From: Eulemur rufifrons
Lineage: Eukaryota > Chordata > Mammalia > Primates > Lemuridae
DNA length: 64,000 nt
Assembly (NCBI RefSeq): GCF_041146395.1
Contig: NC_090996.1
Span: 27,924,738 to 27,988,737 of the forward strand
Direction: 5' to 3'
The notes below the pieces were generated by a model that was not told the origin of the DNA, did no database searches, and was given only the letters and a program-made list of their open reading frames with translations. Position 1 is the stretch's first letter. The number at the start of each line of letters is the position of its first letter. Of this stretch, positions 11,986-24,309 are shown piece by piece. The position numbers and the translations under genes are program-made.

Positions 11986-12257
11986 CAGGGTGACAAACTA
12001 TGGCCAAATCCATCCCGCTGCATATTTTTTGTTGCTTTTTAAATAGCTTGAGACATAATGTATCTGCCACGAATTTCTGCTCTGTTTTTGTAAGTAAAGT
12101 TCGGTGGACACAGACGAGCCCTTTCGTTTGGGTACTGTGTGTGGCTGCTTTCCTGCTTTGCCAGCAGACTTCAGTGGCTGCAGCGGAGACCATATGGCCT
12201 GTAAAGCCAAAAATATTTACTCTCTGACCCCTCGCAGAAAACGTCTGCCAGCCCCTG
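11986..12257. mobile_element. MER1-like hAT DNA transposon
   Basis: The left end is cagggtgacaaactatggcc and the right end is cgtctgccagcccctg. Internal 'agtggctgcagcggagacca' and 'aaaaatatttactctctgac' match the group. It is 272 bp and apparently complete, but the 8-bp flanks no longer match well. Confidence 0.7.
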
Positions 12258-13489
12258 CTCTACTTAGGAGGATGCAGGAAGCTCTGGACAAGCCCAGCCA
12301 GCCAACCAAGTAAAAGGCCATCTCAGAGGGCCGAAGTGCTGTAAAGAAAATAACACACAGTGTGAGCACAGAATGACGGAGGGTCCACAGACGAGGGCCC
12401 TCGGAGGCACTGACATCTGTGCTGAGCCTGGGTGTTCTGAGGAGGAGCCAACAGTGCCAAGATCTGGGGGAAGAATGTTCAGGAAGGGATCGAATGCAAA
12501 GCCATGAAGCTGGACCAAGCCTGGCATCCCAGTCACGGCCCGGCAGGAAACAGACGGCACAGTCAAAGGGGGCGACGGGGGGTTTAATAAAGAAACTGCT
12601 CACAGAGGGACAAGGCGATGGTGAAGGATTCGGAGGCCGGCAAGTGTGGAAACCCCCCACCCACACTCCCCAGGCCTGTAGGGTCAGGGAGCTGGTGGTT
12701 ACTGGAACCCAGGGTCACTCGGGCAGTGACACCCTGGTGCCAACAGGAGCTACAGCCTCCAGTTCAGGAGCACAGCCTCTGCCAGCCCGAGGCCCGGCAG
12801 GAAGGGAGCCAGGAGAAAAAATGCCCTGACCTCGACTTCCTCCTGCCAGAGCCTCCTAGTGACCAAATGCGCCAAAGCCAAGCAGAGCTTGGGGGTGGGG
12901 GAGCCCACTGATCGAGGAGTCCGTCGAGGTGTGTCCCTGGGGCGCAGAGCAGGGTGGAAAGAAAACCAGAGGGGAAAACGCATCGCATGTGGCATCCCTT
13001 GTCCATCTGAAGGTCAGGAGGGAGGTCAATGTGGCTTCAAGGCCTGTCAACTGAGGCAATAATATCAACCTTAGAATGTTATGCCCTATCAGATATTGGA
13101 GCTCTTTATCATGCAAGGGAAAGATGAGATGATCGATGTGTCTGTCAAAATGTAATCGGTGTGCTCTTTGATCAGTTATAGCATGTCAGCATTCCTGAGA
13201 GGAATTATGAAAGCAAGAAGAGAGTGATTTGCATATCTCAAAATCACACATTCCCTACTCGCTGCACAGTGAAAGCACTTAAGATCCAACACTTCAGACC
13301 CCAAAGAGAAAGTCCCACAGCCCAGACATCGATGTGATAAAGCCATCAAGAGACAGTGAGCGGCACCAACACCTCTGCCATGAAGTTATGGTTTTCGGTG
13401 CTCAATAAACAATAGTTGTTATAATACTCGATTTTGTTTTGTGCAAAATCCCCATGTGCTACTTTCCCATATTCTTTAAGTTATAATTT
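12258..13489. other. Intronic stretch with no recognised feature
   Basis: GC-moderate unique sequence. Frames of up to 149 codons at 12217-12666 (minus) and 136 codons at 12419-12829 (plus) overlap each other and carry no recognisable domain, so they are treated as chance. An AT-rich tail lies near 13380-13490. Confidence 0.45.
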
Positions 13490-13755
13490 ACAATTCCCCC
13501 TTTCAAAGCATATGATCCAGTAGGTTTTAGAATATGTGCAACATTGTAGGACGGCCACCACCACTAATGCTAGGTCACTTTCCTCACCCAAGACGACACC
13601 CCCGGTATCCACCAGCAGTTACGCCCAACTGCCCGGCACCCCACCCACAGCCACTGACCACCACTCATCTCCTTCCTGTCTCTGCAAATTTACTTATTCT
13701 GGATGTCTCGTATAAATGGAATCATAACAGCACCAAGTTGTTTTTAAATGCTTAG
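13490..13755 (-). repeat. L1M 3' end fragment
   Basis: Diverged reverse-complement L1M 3' text: 'caattccccctttcaaagca', 'tctctgcaaatttacttatt', 'ggatgtctcgtataaatgga', 'atcataaca'. It is the same segment type as 49075-49500. Confidence 0.55.
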
Positions 13756-15185
13756 CTCAGGACTTATTCCGCCTGTGACCTTTCAAACTTGCTTGGCTCG
13801 TCAGCAGAGCATATAAGCCCCTCTGCTACGTAGTAAGGAGGTAGACTCAGGGCTGAAAGACCCTGAATCCAAACTAAGGTCCAAGCAATAGGCTCTTCAT
13901 GTTAAAATCTAACATTTATTCTTGCCACGCAGTAGTGAACACAGTAAGGAAGTGCAGTGGGGAGGAGGCGGTTCCTGGGGCCAGCAAACTGGCCACGGGG
14001 CAAGCCATGGCCTCTGCCTGCCAGACCAGGCCTGCGGGCAGTGTTTCCCACACCTGGTCGCCACCAGCATCGTGGTGCTCTTCCTGGCCCTGGCAGAGCT
14101 CCTCATTCCCTCTTGGCCTTAGAACCATTTGTTCCAGATGTTTCACTCATCTACTCTTTTGGAAAGGGACTTTCTCAGGGTTCACAGAGACAGGAAAGGT
14201 AAACAATAGATTTTCACTGAAGAACCATCTATGACCAGAAGTGGCTGCAGACACCCTGGACTGTAAGATTCTGGGGCTGTATCAGAGAGCGCGGTGATTG
14301 ACAGATTAACAATGTCTGCCGTGGGCATGGCGTGGACAGTAGCCGCAAATGGCCTCGTCCTTTCCATCCCTCCCTTAGGTGCCCATCAAGGGCAGTGAGC
14401 CCAGCACCCCGCATGTGTGAGTGCTCCCAGTTCTGGTGAGGGGATCTCTATTCTCCCCCTGCTGGTGAAATTAACACATGGCCCTGTCTAAGCAGACGCG
14501 GCCATGGGACCCAGAGTCTCACCAACTCCTTGGATGAAACTTCAGCAAAATCTTTAGAGAGAAAAGTTTAGTCCAAGGCATCTGAAGCCAAGGCCTAGCA
14601 AACAAAATGGCAATTGCAATAGTTCTCCAAATCCTCTTGTATCTGCTCAGTAATGGGATCTCTGATTACTGGGAATTAGTTCTTGCCTCTGTTTAGAGAA
14701 GCAGCCAAACACACAGTGCGCTGAGCCACCGTCTGGGAGAGAACAGAGAACGGTGGGCTGGGGAGCAGCCAACTCCCCGCAGTGCTCCCTAGGCCATGCC
14801 TGGCGCTGGGATTAGGCAGAGGGATTAAGCTGGCTGGGTGTAGTAGCACACCTGTAGAGGTGCCAGCCATTGCTGGCAGCCAAAGAAGCCCATTGTTAGA
14901 CTGGCTCGTGGCCTCGGCAGGGGGCACTTGGAACCTTCATTCTGGCTAATTGCTAAGATTATCAACAAGATGTGCTTTCTACCCACACCTACACCGTATC
15001 GATGCAAGAGTTTCCCTCCCAGAAGGGCTGATCTAAAACCAACATACAGGTGCCTCATACATCTCATTCTCCACCCACTCCCCATGATGAGAGAAACAAC
15101 TCAACCCTGCAGAGACTTTTGTTCTCAGTTGAGATTAAGCGAACTGGACAAAGTGGGACAGAAGTCAACATTTAATGGCCAAAGC
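13756..15185. other. Intronic stretch with no recognised feature
   Basis: Unique sequence. 13900-14170 has several overlapping frames without domains. 14834-14857 contains a very short Alu-like phrase (ggctgggtgtagtagcacac) that is too short to call. Confidence 0.45.
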
Positions 15186-15189
15186 ATTG

Positions 15190-15370
15190 AGCTAAGGGCT
15201 CAGTTTCATTGAACCCCCATAAACCCATCTAACAAACGAGGAAACAAGCGCAAAGATGCCCAAAGCCACACAGCAGGAAATGAGGGAACAGGATTCCAAC
15301 CCCGGCCACTCCGACTCGTGAGTCCACGTTGCACACTCTTCCCATTGTGCCACCTGCCCTCTCAGCCCAC
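15190..15370 (+). repeat. MIR SINE
   Basis: MIR phrases occur in order: 'cccataaacccatctaacaa', 'acgaggaaacaagcgcaaag', 'ccaaagccacacagcaggaa', 'cattgtgccacctgccct'. Confidence 0.6.
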
Positions 15371-17298
15371 AGCTGGGGCACAAAGTCGACATTTGAGAAA
15401 AGGAACTAATCTATGTGAGCCCAGCTTGCAAGGCCTTGTGAACTCACCAGGAAAACGAGCCACAGGGACAGGATGTGAGAATGTTCAAACAGGACTACCA
15501 GGTACACACATCTGTTCCAACTCCGGTGCATGCACAGCCAGCCGGAGTCGGTTCCTGTTCCTTGCATCTGAGAACATATAATTAACACAGTCAGACACTA
15601 CAAATAGGAATCACAACACAGGTCTGGGATGCTGGGAAAACACAGAGGATGAAGTGTCAGAGGCAAACACGGAAGCTTCACAGAGGAGGTGACATTGCAG
15701 CCGGCTCTGGAACAGTGGACAGAAGCCTGCCTCGGGCAGGTGTGGAAAAGCACAGGCAAGGCTCAGAGGCGCAGACAGCTTTCAGAGAATGGCCCTGCAT
15801 GATGTCTTGACTTCACGGTGTAGGGAACAGGACACCACTAAAGCCCTCACAGCCAGGAACATGGGGTCAGAGACACAGAGGCACCCTCCTCCATGCTCCT
15901 CAGGGACCCTCCGGGTGCCCTCTGTTAACCATCTCAAAAGCACCCGCAGTCTCAGGCTGTGCCACAGGGGAACCAAGGCTAGGACAGAGGTCTCCCTGCC
16001 CAGCCCACAGAACTCAAAAGGCCACCCTTGGTCTCTGGCCACGTACCCTCACACCCCCTATCCCTGCGGGTGAGGGAGGCACAGGGAAACCTCAGCACCC
16101 AGAGGGACCCCACCACAGGCTCTGGCACTTTCCATTGTCTTGGATACAAAGGCAGCCCTGAGAAGCACTTCGTTCACTCTGCCAGGCAGCTGCCGGCCAT
16201 TCGCCATGGACCCGGGGAGGCCTGCCTCGCAGATGAGGCCACAGGGGAGGAGAAACAAAAAGGGGCTCAAGTTCTGGTACCCACAATCAGTACGGAAGAG
16301 AGACAGAGCCACCATCCTGCACACCGGAATCCCAGCTAGCACGTGCCCCGCGTCTGCCTTCACTGGCCGTCTTGGGCCTCCTTGGTGGCATGAAGAGGCA
16401 GGGAGGGAAATCAAGGTAGAGATGAGCCACAGCTGTCAGCAGCCCAGGCCTTCATGATGCTCCCGTGGGAACGAACTGGACCACTTCTCAGCACAGGGCC
16501 CTTCCTTGCAGCAGTGTCACCAGAAAGCGGTGGAGGGGGACAGGACTCAAGATCACATCATATTCGTGCTAGTTGTGGACACTCCAGCACGATGAACTAG
16601 AGAAAGTTCTGGGCCCAAGATGCTCTCAGACACCCAGCTCAATCTATCCATTTTCCATCTAAGCACACGGCTAACCTCTGCTCAAATGCCTCTCAAACTC
16701 CACACGTCTCTCCCCAAGAAGCAGCTAGCAATGTAGGGTGACCTTTCCTTTGGCCCTTAGTTACAGTCTGCCTGGTTTGTCTGTGGCTTTCCTGATGATG
16801 ACATCATTACCATGGGAACAGGGCCTGTAACCCAAGAACCTGGGGTCCTTCAGCCAAGCCAATCCCCTCCTCCACTTGTCACTGACTGTGTCCTTGGCTC
16901 ACCACCTCCTTGTGTCTCAGAAGATAAACATTCTGTAGCTCATAATGTGAGCTGCTGCTCCCAGTGGCTTGCTAAATTGTGCATGTTCTTCCGAATTCAC
17001 TGACTTAATACAATATTTTTCTACCAACATAATGCATGGAGTATTTCCAAGCACACGCAGCCACACAGTTACACCGTCACAACCCTGCTAGTCAAACGCA
17101 TCCCCTCCTGGGATGGAGTCTTCTCTTCTGACAGCACAGTGGCTGCAAGCCCCAGAACTGCCAGGGCAGGGGTGGTCACACTTAGCACCAGCAGGTGGTG
17201 GACAAGTGAGAAACCCAGCATGGGGCACCCAGCAGAGGGAAGCAGTGGGGAGCGAGAAAACAAGTCTCCTTAACTCTACATTCATTCCGCAAATACTT
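15371..17298. other. Intronic stretch with no recognised feature
   Basis: Moderately GC-rich unique sequence. Frames at 15782-16457 run on both strands through the same DNA and show no domain or splice pattern. I see no gene. Confidence 0.45.
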
Positions 17299-17663
17299 GC
17301 CACTAGGTCTGAAAGTCTGTGTCCCTCCCAAACTCCTACGTTACAATCCCAACCCCCAAGATGATGTATTAGATGATGGAGTTTTTGGGAGATCATAAGG
17401 TCACGAGGGTAGAGCCCTCATGAATGGGATTAGTGCCCCTAAAAGAGGCCCCAGAGCTCCCTGTCCCCCTTCCACCATGTGCAGATATAACAAGAAGGCA
17501 TGTCTGTGACCAGGAAACGGGCCCTCACCAGACACACAGTCTGCCAGCACCTTGACCATGGACTTCCAGACTCCAGAACTGTGAGAGGTAAATTTCTGTT
17601 GTTTACAAGCCACGCGGTTTATGGAAGTGCATTTTGTTATAGCAGCCCGAATGGACTAAGGCA
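17299..17663 (+). repeat. MLT1A/B-type LTR (ERVL-MaLR), near full length
   Basis: It closely follows the recalled MLT1 consensus: 'gagccctcatgaatgggatt', 'agtgcccctaaaagaggccc', 'cgggccctcaccagacacac', 'tccagaactgtgagaggtaa', ending 'agcccgaatggactaaggca'. At 365 bp it is almost complete. There are no internal viral genes on either side. Confidence 0.85.
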
Positions 17664-18052
17664 CTTGCCAGTCACCTGCTACGTGTCAGGCACTAGATTC
17701 ATGCCTGAGGATGAAGGGACGGAAGGACCCTTCTCCCAGGACTCCAGGCCTAGCAGAGGAGACAGACCCTAATCAGAGACACACACCGATATACAACGAC
17801 AAACCTGAGTGCCCCGAAGGAAGGAAAAGCCTGCCAGGATCCACCTAAGAAAGGCCGCTCCCACCTATGGGATGTCAGGGGAGACGGGAACTTTAAGGCT
17901 CTAGCAAAGCTACTCCTGCCTGGAGGATCTGTTCTCACCTCCAAAAGCACGTAAATATGTTTCGTCTCCCCACTCTGGGCAATCACAGAAAACCTGGGGC
18001 CAAATTTTCTCCAAAACACACTTTATTCCAGTGCTTTCAGAATTCCTTTAAG

Positions 18053-18135
18053 GAATAAAAAGGAAGGAGGGAAGGAGGCAGGAAAGAAAGAAAAAAAAAG
18101 AAAGAAAGAAACAGGGAGAGGGAAGGAGGGAAGCC
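18053..18135 (+). repeat. Purine-rich (GGAA/GAAA) simple repeat
   Basis: An interrupted aagg/gaaa tract, all purine for long runs. It lies just downstream of an aataaa hexamer (18053-18058), which is probably coincidental. Confidence 0.8.
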
Positions 18136-18785
18136 AAACTTCCAATTATTTGTTAAAATTTACAAAAATGAAAAAGGACTTTACATCTAATTGTTCTTAA
18201 TGCTCTAACGGAATGTCCCCCCAGTAAGACACATCCCAACAGGTTAACCTGCAGAGTGAGAAGAAATCATCTCCTTAATTCAAACTCGAAAACGGGAGAA
18301 GAACAGAGCTGGAACACATCAGACAAATTGCCTTTTGTTTTTCTTCAATCTGAAGCTCAACAATTTGTCTTCCTGTCACGCTGCCTTGCTACATAAAACT
18401 TCCTGAAAAAGCTGCATTCAGAAGCTCACCGTAAGGATTCGGGGAAGATTCAGAGAAAAGGGGAATCTCAACCGGGGCTTCCAGACCACGTTGTAAGACG
18501 GCATGAGACTGGCCTGAAGCTTCAGAGGGGGAGCAGGACGGCAGGTTCAGGATTAGACGGTATTTTGAAAGATAAAATGTCCCTCTCTGCAGCTGAAAAT
18601 AAAGGATGTGGCCCCTTCTTAAACTATCTTTATCCTCGACTAGAAACAGCCAAGGCTGGAGCAGAAAGGAAAAGAAAAAAAGCTACAGTACAGACGCGAG
18701 AACAGAGACACCGTATGACAATCACAAAGTACAAAAACCATCCTCACGACCACAAAGAGTGGATGTCAGGGGACCTCCTAGCGGA
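18136..18785. other. Intronic stretch with no recognised feature
   Basis: Repeat-poor unique sequence with no domain in its frames. AT-rich at its left end. Confidence 0.45.
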
Positions 18786-18789
18786 ATCC

Positions 18790-18925
18790 GTGCCCAAACC
18801 CCAACCCCGCCACTCTGCCTGCGACCTTGCGCAAGCTGCTTAACCTGTCGCCCTCTTGTGAACTGAGAAAACAACAGGACTCAGCTCACTGACCACCATG
18901 AGGATTAACTGAGCTGACATTTGAG
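18790..18925 (+). repeat. MIR SINE
   Basis: It contains 'ccgccactctgcctgcgacc', 'ttgcgcaagctgcttaacct', 'gaactgagaaaacaacagga', 'catgaggattaactgagctg', the MIR 3' half. Confidence 0.6.
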
Positions 18926-20325
18926 ACACAGAACAATTCCTGGTACATGGAAAACACCTAAAACACAAAAAGAGATGCTATTAACGTATGTTTTGTCTAT
19001 AATTAACAAGTGGCATCTGTTCCAGGGACCCGCGGGTATGCGCCAGTCATCTCTCAGCCTGAACGAAGTTGCTAACACAGATCGGTCTCTCTGTGCAGGA
19101 CATGTGGGAAGAGCCTAAGAAACACCTGTCTCCCACTGGCTTGGAGATGGTGGTTTGCCCCATTTTCCAGGAGAACCTGAGGTGCAGAGAAGGAAAGTGA
19201 CGCACTCACGGCTATGGGTCTAGGGAAGGGCGAGGATTCCAAACTCCCCAACTCCAAAGCCCAGGGCACACCCCATGATGCCACACTCTCTCCTCTCCAC
19301 ATGCCCATGTGAGGCGAAACCTTGAAATGACCACCTGTAGGTGTCCCACCTTCCCAATCTATAAACAAGTTACCTGGTCTGCACGTGGCGGGTAATGATT
19401 CAAATGTGGGCTTGGGACCACTTCTTAACAGAAAAGTATCATGGAAACCAAAGACTCTAAAACGGGGTTGGTCTACAGTGCAGTATTTATGTGAATAATA
19501 ACTACCACTGACATGGCTTCAACTGCCCCTGCTAATGGCATGGAAAGGAAGGGTAAGAAAAACTCCCTTTACTATCACTTTTTTCCAAAAGACGTGAGAG
19601 CTTGGGGATTCCAGGCCACACTCCACTGCAACGGGAGCTGTGTTCACAACAGAACAGTGGCTGCGCCGTTGCTGTGTGTCAGGGACGGGGAACACAGCAC
19701 TGCCAAGCAGGCCTCAGTTCTCACTGCACTGACACGCAGGAGGGGACGAAGGTCTACATTCAAAAAGACAGAGAGAGATGCAGAGATGTCCAAGAGCACG
19801 TAGCGGAGGAGATTTAAAACCAGAATGAGGAAAGAGAACAAGACTGGGGCAGAGGACAGACCTGCTTCAGACAACAATGCCCTCTCTTCAGAGATTATCG
19901 GAAGAAACACCACGCAAAGATCTGGGGGGACTTCCAGGCAGAAGAAGCAACAAACATGCTCAGCGGGAAGCAGGCAGGCACGGGTCAGATCATGCAGAGA
20001 GCTCAGGCCATGCAATGAAGTGTGGATTTTTTTACTGCAACGGAGGGTTTTAAGCATAAGAATGGCATGAGCTGATTGACACTTTAAAAGGTGAAATCAA
20101 AACGGACCCAAACAAAGCCATTGTAACAATTTGAGACGATCAAGGAATTTGGAATTTAGAAACTAGATGATAGCAAGGGATGGCTGCTAATCTTTTTGTG
20201 TGACGCCAGTGCTGTGTGAGGTTATGTTTTTTTAAGTCCTTACCTGTTAGAGATTCATATATAACCAAGTATTTATAGGTGATACAATATCTAGGACTTG
20301 CTTTACATTCTTGTTAAGCAAAAAA
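18926..20325. other. Intronic stretch with weak repeat traces
   Basis: 19120-19290 has faint MIR-like text. The frames at 19513-20070, including a 137-codon minus-strand frame, have no recognisable domain. No gene is supported. Confidence 0.4.
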
Positions 20326-20475
20326 CAGTAGAATAGGCTAGGCACAACATGGTAACAGGTTAATAACCACTAAGGCTGGATGATGGGTACACATGAATTT
20401 GTTCTATTAAATACTATTCCACCTACTTTCCTATGTGTTTGGACAATTCTGTAATGAAAAAAGTTAAAGAAGCAG
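20326..20475 (+). repeat. Old L1 (L1M) 3' terminus
   Basis: 'aaggctggatgatgggtaca', 'tacttt-cctatgtgtttgga' and 'attctgtaatgaaaaaagtt' match the 3' end of old L1 families. It is non-coding. Confidence 0.5.
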
Positions 20476-21475
20476 CATAAACAGTTATTAAAAATTTGAC
20501 TCTGTGGCCACTGAGCAGAGGAGGGACAGACAGGCTTTGCTGGTTAAGGTCCTCTGAAAGCCAAGGTCACATCTCCCTTAGCAACAGACTTGGGAAGAAA
20601 ACACAGGTCCAGGTCGTACCCAGCCTTACGCACTCCACCCAAGTGCCTCTGTCTGTTAAATAACCGTATCTCTTGCCTAGCTGAGCAATCTCCACTTCTG
20701 ATAAAGGAGCCAAAACAAATTAGCCCCAATCTGCACAAACGAACCAAAATTACAGGCTGTGACCCTGGGACAACCTCCTCCTCATGGGCTTGGGGCCTCC
20801 CAACACCGACACCGTGACCATGGTAATTACAAAGGGACGCAGCTACACACCACCTCGAGATGTGATCACTGGGCAAGAATCAGCTCATTAGCTGCCATTC
20901 CCGCCATGATAACCTGCTGCAGGGCTCGGGTTTTTGAAGCTGTGATGCTGACTCACTCTTCGAAAGACCTGCCGCTTAATGGCTCAGGTTAACACAGGCA
21001 GCACAGGCTCCGAAAGGAAGTAAACATCCTCATGAAAGCACTGGTGCTGGCCAGGACCCGGGTTGGATCTGGTCTTCCACTTGAAGGAGCTATGCAAATA
21101 ATTCACTTACCTCTTGTTTATCCATCCTTAACCCCAGGCAACCACATCTACCGGAAAGACAGACTCCAATCCAAGAACCAAACAACTAGAATCACACCTA
21201 TCATTGTTGATTCTACTCTGTCTCTCTGGAAGCGATCACCCTGCTTCAGAGCTGACCATCACCATCATCTCTCATCTGAATGGCTCAAAGAATCTCCATC
21301 CCAAATCACCCCCTCCAAGACTGGCCTTCACCCATCCACTTCTCCACAATGCCCAGGAGGGGGAAGTGTCCACCGAACAGATCTAATTAATTATTCCCCT
21401 TCCTTCCTGGTCCTCACTAGTTCCCCGCCATCCACACAACCAAGGCAAAACTCCTCAGGGGGATGGTTGTAATCT
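20476..21475. other. Intronic stretch with no recognised feature
   Basis: Unique sequence. The frames here, up to 146 codons at 21032-21472, are serine/proline/threonine-rich with no domain. Confidence 0.45.
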
Positions 21476-21479
21476 GTGT

Positions 21480-21725
21480 TTTACCAAAAACCAGAAATCA
21501 CATTTCTCAGCATCCCTAGCAGAGCCAGTGCAGGCCACTGAGAAGTAAGAGAAATCATTTTGAGTGACTTGCAGGTAACCTCCATAAAAGGAGTAGCCAT
21601 GCACTTTTTCCCCTCTTCCTGCTGCTAAGAATGCAGATGTAATGGCCGGGGCGCCAGCAGCCACATTAGACCATGAAATGACCTTGGAAACATAAGCCAA
21701 GCACAGCGTAACAACAACATAGCAG
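21480..21725 (+). repeat. MLT1-like LTR fragment
   Basis: 'tttctcagcatccctagcag', 'cttcctgctgctaagaatgc', 'gcgccagcagccacattaga' and 'ccatgaaatgaccttggaaa' resemble a diverged MLT1-subfamily interior. The assignment is tentative. Confidence 0.4.
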
Positions 21726-21739
21726 TAACTGCCAAACAT

Positions 21740-22045
21740 TTGTTTGTTCATTCATTCAACAAATTTCTACTGAGCTCTATTATGCCCAGGTATTGTCCAG
21801 GCCCCTTGGGTCAGATCTCTCAGTGAGCTAATAAGGCAAAGATCCCTGCCCTCATGAGGTTTACAACGTAACACAAAAAGGCAGTATTGAATAGTGAATG
21901 TAAGAAGTAACATTAGAAGATAAGAAATGCTGTGGGGGGAAAAAAGAAAAAGTCGAGCAAAATAAGAGGGACTAAGAATGCGAGGGGACAGAGACTGCAC
22001 TAAAAAATTTGAGGGAAAAATGAGTAAATATAATGAGGGAGGCAA
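21740..22045 (+). repeat. Ancient LINE-type repeat
   Basis: 'ttcattcattcaacaaattt', 'actgagctctattatgccca', 'aagatccctgccctcatgag' and 'agaaatgctgtggggggaaa' match a common diverged mammalian interspersed repeat. Subfamily not assigned. Confidence 0.5.
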
Positions 22046-23620
22046 AAAAAAGAAGATCGTACTAAGACACAGTTAGTTAACTTTGCTCCCAAACAATCCT
22101 GGGAAAGGGAACAGCCTCATCATAGAAAAGAGATGCGCAGATTGTCTGTGGTTTAGTTCAGCCCTAGCAGCCCCTTATTCCAACATTACCAGAAACGAGA
22201 GAGAACCACACTCAAAGGCAAACCTGTCCTGCACTAGGTTGTCATTTTTAAATGGCCTTTTTGGCACGGTTCACAAGAGCATTTTGTAGCTCATTAGGGG
22301 GCATTCCAGGACCCCCCCGCCCACGTCTGCACTTTAACCTGTGCAGCTCAGCTCTCACAGAGGTTACGCTGGTAGCTTTCAGGTAAGAACGCACTTGAAG
22401 AAAGGGCTCTTCTTAAAATAAAACGTTTTTGTGACGGTTGTTTGGTGGCAGGAGCTGAACAGCTGCAGGTACGAGTCTCGTACGTCTTCGCATCGTCTGC
22501 GTTTGGCACCCAGTATGAACTCGGAGAACTTTTGTTTGCTCAGTGAACAAATAAATTTTGCAAACTTCCAGAATCACCAGCCTTGACAGTTGTCTCTCTT
22601 TAAACTGCAATGCTGCTGCTGCTGCCAAGAATATCTCCCCTCCGCCGAGCTTCCTGTTGCTCCCCTCCCAGGCTCCAAAATAACAAGAAGTTGCTTGGCA
22701 GTGATGTCACATCGCTACTGTCACCGCCTGCAGGGCATTCACATGCTGGCTATATTTAAGACCCAGGCTTCATGTTCAGTGACATGGAAATTGCCACCTT
22801 GTGAACCATACCGGAAAGGCAAGATTTGAAAAATTATTTCTACGAATAACCAGGTTGCAAATTCTGCCTCTCGCCAAGGCACAGAGCAAAAACCAGGGGG
22901 TTAAACTGAGCAACGGGCTCCAGCGCCTTGGGTCAGCTAGGTCTGGCTGTTTCGTTCCAGCCGTTTCTCTAAAGTGACTCGAAGCCTAGCATTTCCGCAG
23001 CCGCAGCATCTCACAGTTGTTCACCTTCCCCGTGCTCTTTTGGTATCTCTCAAAACCATTGTTATTTTTCTCTACCTACTTCTCATTAGAAAAGACAGCA
23101 AATGAAGCGTTAACAAATGGTGAATGCATTTCCCTCCCCAGTGGATAATTATCATAACCTTTTAATGAGAGTTCTATCATATTTATTGGTTTCGGTAATT
23201 TTTTATCTCCTCCTGCTTCTGTGCTTTGATGGGGGAAAGTGATGGGCTAAAGCGACATTTCAGACACAACCTTCTCCCTTTTCCCTTAACAGCTGCATAT
23301 TTTTCGCATCTTGATGAACCCACCCAAGTCCGTGTTTGGTGCAGATTTTTCGGGGGAACATCTGGCATCGGGTACTAATGGCTCTGATGCTTAACCATTC
23401 AATGTGGGCACATGCTTCAAAACACAGATGTTCGTGCAAATATACCTTGCTGCTTACTCCCTAAAAATTTTAGTTCATCAACAAAACCTGAGTCCTTGAT
23501 TGGATTCTAGAAGCACTGCAGAAAATAAACAACCACATGGCTTTCTCCCTTGTACGTGACTGCTTTGAGATACTACCAAGCTCCTGTTCCTCCCCCATTA
23601 TGCTGCTATCATTGTCATAC
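22046..23620. other. Repeat-poor intronic stretch, possible conserved non-coding DNA
   Basis: About 1.5 kb with no repeat that I recognise and no coding. It contains many TAAT/ATTA-type and ATTA-rich words at 23080-23220, a TGATGTCAC word (22702-22710), and alternating GC-rich and AT-rich blocks. A regulatory role is inference only. Confidence 0.35.
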
Positions 23621-23640
23621 AAAAAAAAAAAAAAAAAAAT
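23621..23640 (+). repeat. Poly(A) tract
   Basis: About 19 consecutive A residues before 'tctagg', with no SINE body attached on its left. Confidence 0.7.
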
Positions 23641-23746
23641 CTAGGAAATCTACACTGGTTATAAAATTCTGAAAGGATTATGAAAGAATGTATATGGCTC
23701 TCCGTTACTCGTAATGTTTGAGAAGATGCTTCCATAATGGAAAGTT

Positions 23747-24090
23747 GTTTTTTTTTTTTTTTTTTTTTTTGAGACAGAGTCTCACTCTGTTGCCCAGGCT
23801 AGAGTGAGTGCCATGGCGTCTGCCTAGCTCACAGCAACCTCAAACTCCTGAGCTCAAGTGATCCTCCTGTCTCAGCCTCCCGAGTAGCTGGGACTACAGG
23901 CATGCACCACCATGCCCGGCTAATTTTTTATATATATATTTTTAGCTGTCCATATAATTTCTTTCTATTTTTAGTAGAGATGGGGTCTCACTCTGGCTCA
24001 GGCAGGTCTCGAACTCCTGAGCTCAAATGATCCGCCCACCTCGGCCTCCCAGAGTGCTGGGATTACAGGCGTGAGCCACCGCGCCCGGCC
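23747..24090 (-). mobile_element. Alu SINE, strepsirrhine-type, full length
   Basis: A poly(T) head is followed by the Alu reverse complement ('gagacagagtctcactctgt', 'gcctcccgagtagctgggac', ending 'gagccaccgcgcccggcc'). Between the arms lies the extra segment 'agctgtccatataatttctt', which I associate with lemur and loris Alus. Flanks cataatggaaagtt (23733-23746) and the same word at 24091-24104 form the target duplication. Its minus orientation is sense relative to the gene. Confidence 0.92.
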
Positions 24091-24309
24091 CATAATGGAA
24101 AGTTTTGACATTACTGCATTTGACAACTCCCATCTCCTACCTTTAGGGGAGTTCCACGTCACTAAGCTCAAAAGAAAAATCAGCTGGGAAGTCATTCATG
24201 CCAAGGATACCGTCACCTTCCACAGTCACAAAAGCAGGAGCCCAATAGTGACGAATGGTGACAGAACCAGCTCAAGCTCCAGCAGGTAGGTCCTCCTGCC
24301 TCATCCTAG

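Noticed and set aside
12217..12829. 149- and 136-codon frames on opposite strands
   Set aside because: They overlap each other with no domain. At least one must be accidental and neither has supporting signals.
14834..14870. Short Alu-like phrase
   Set aside because: Only about 36 bp with no second arm, tail or target duplication.
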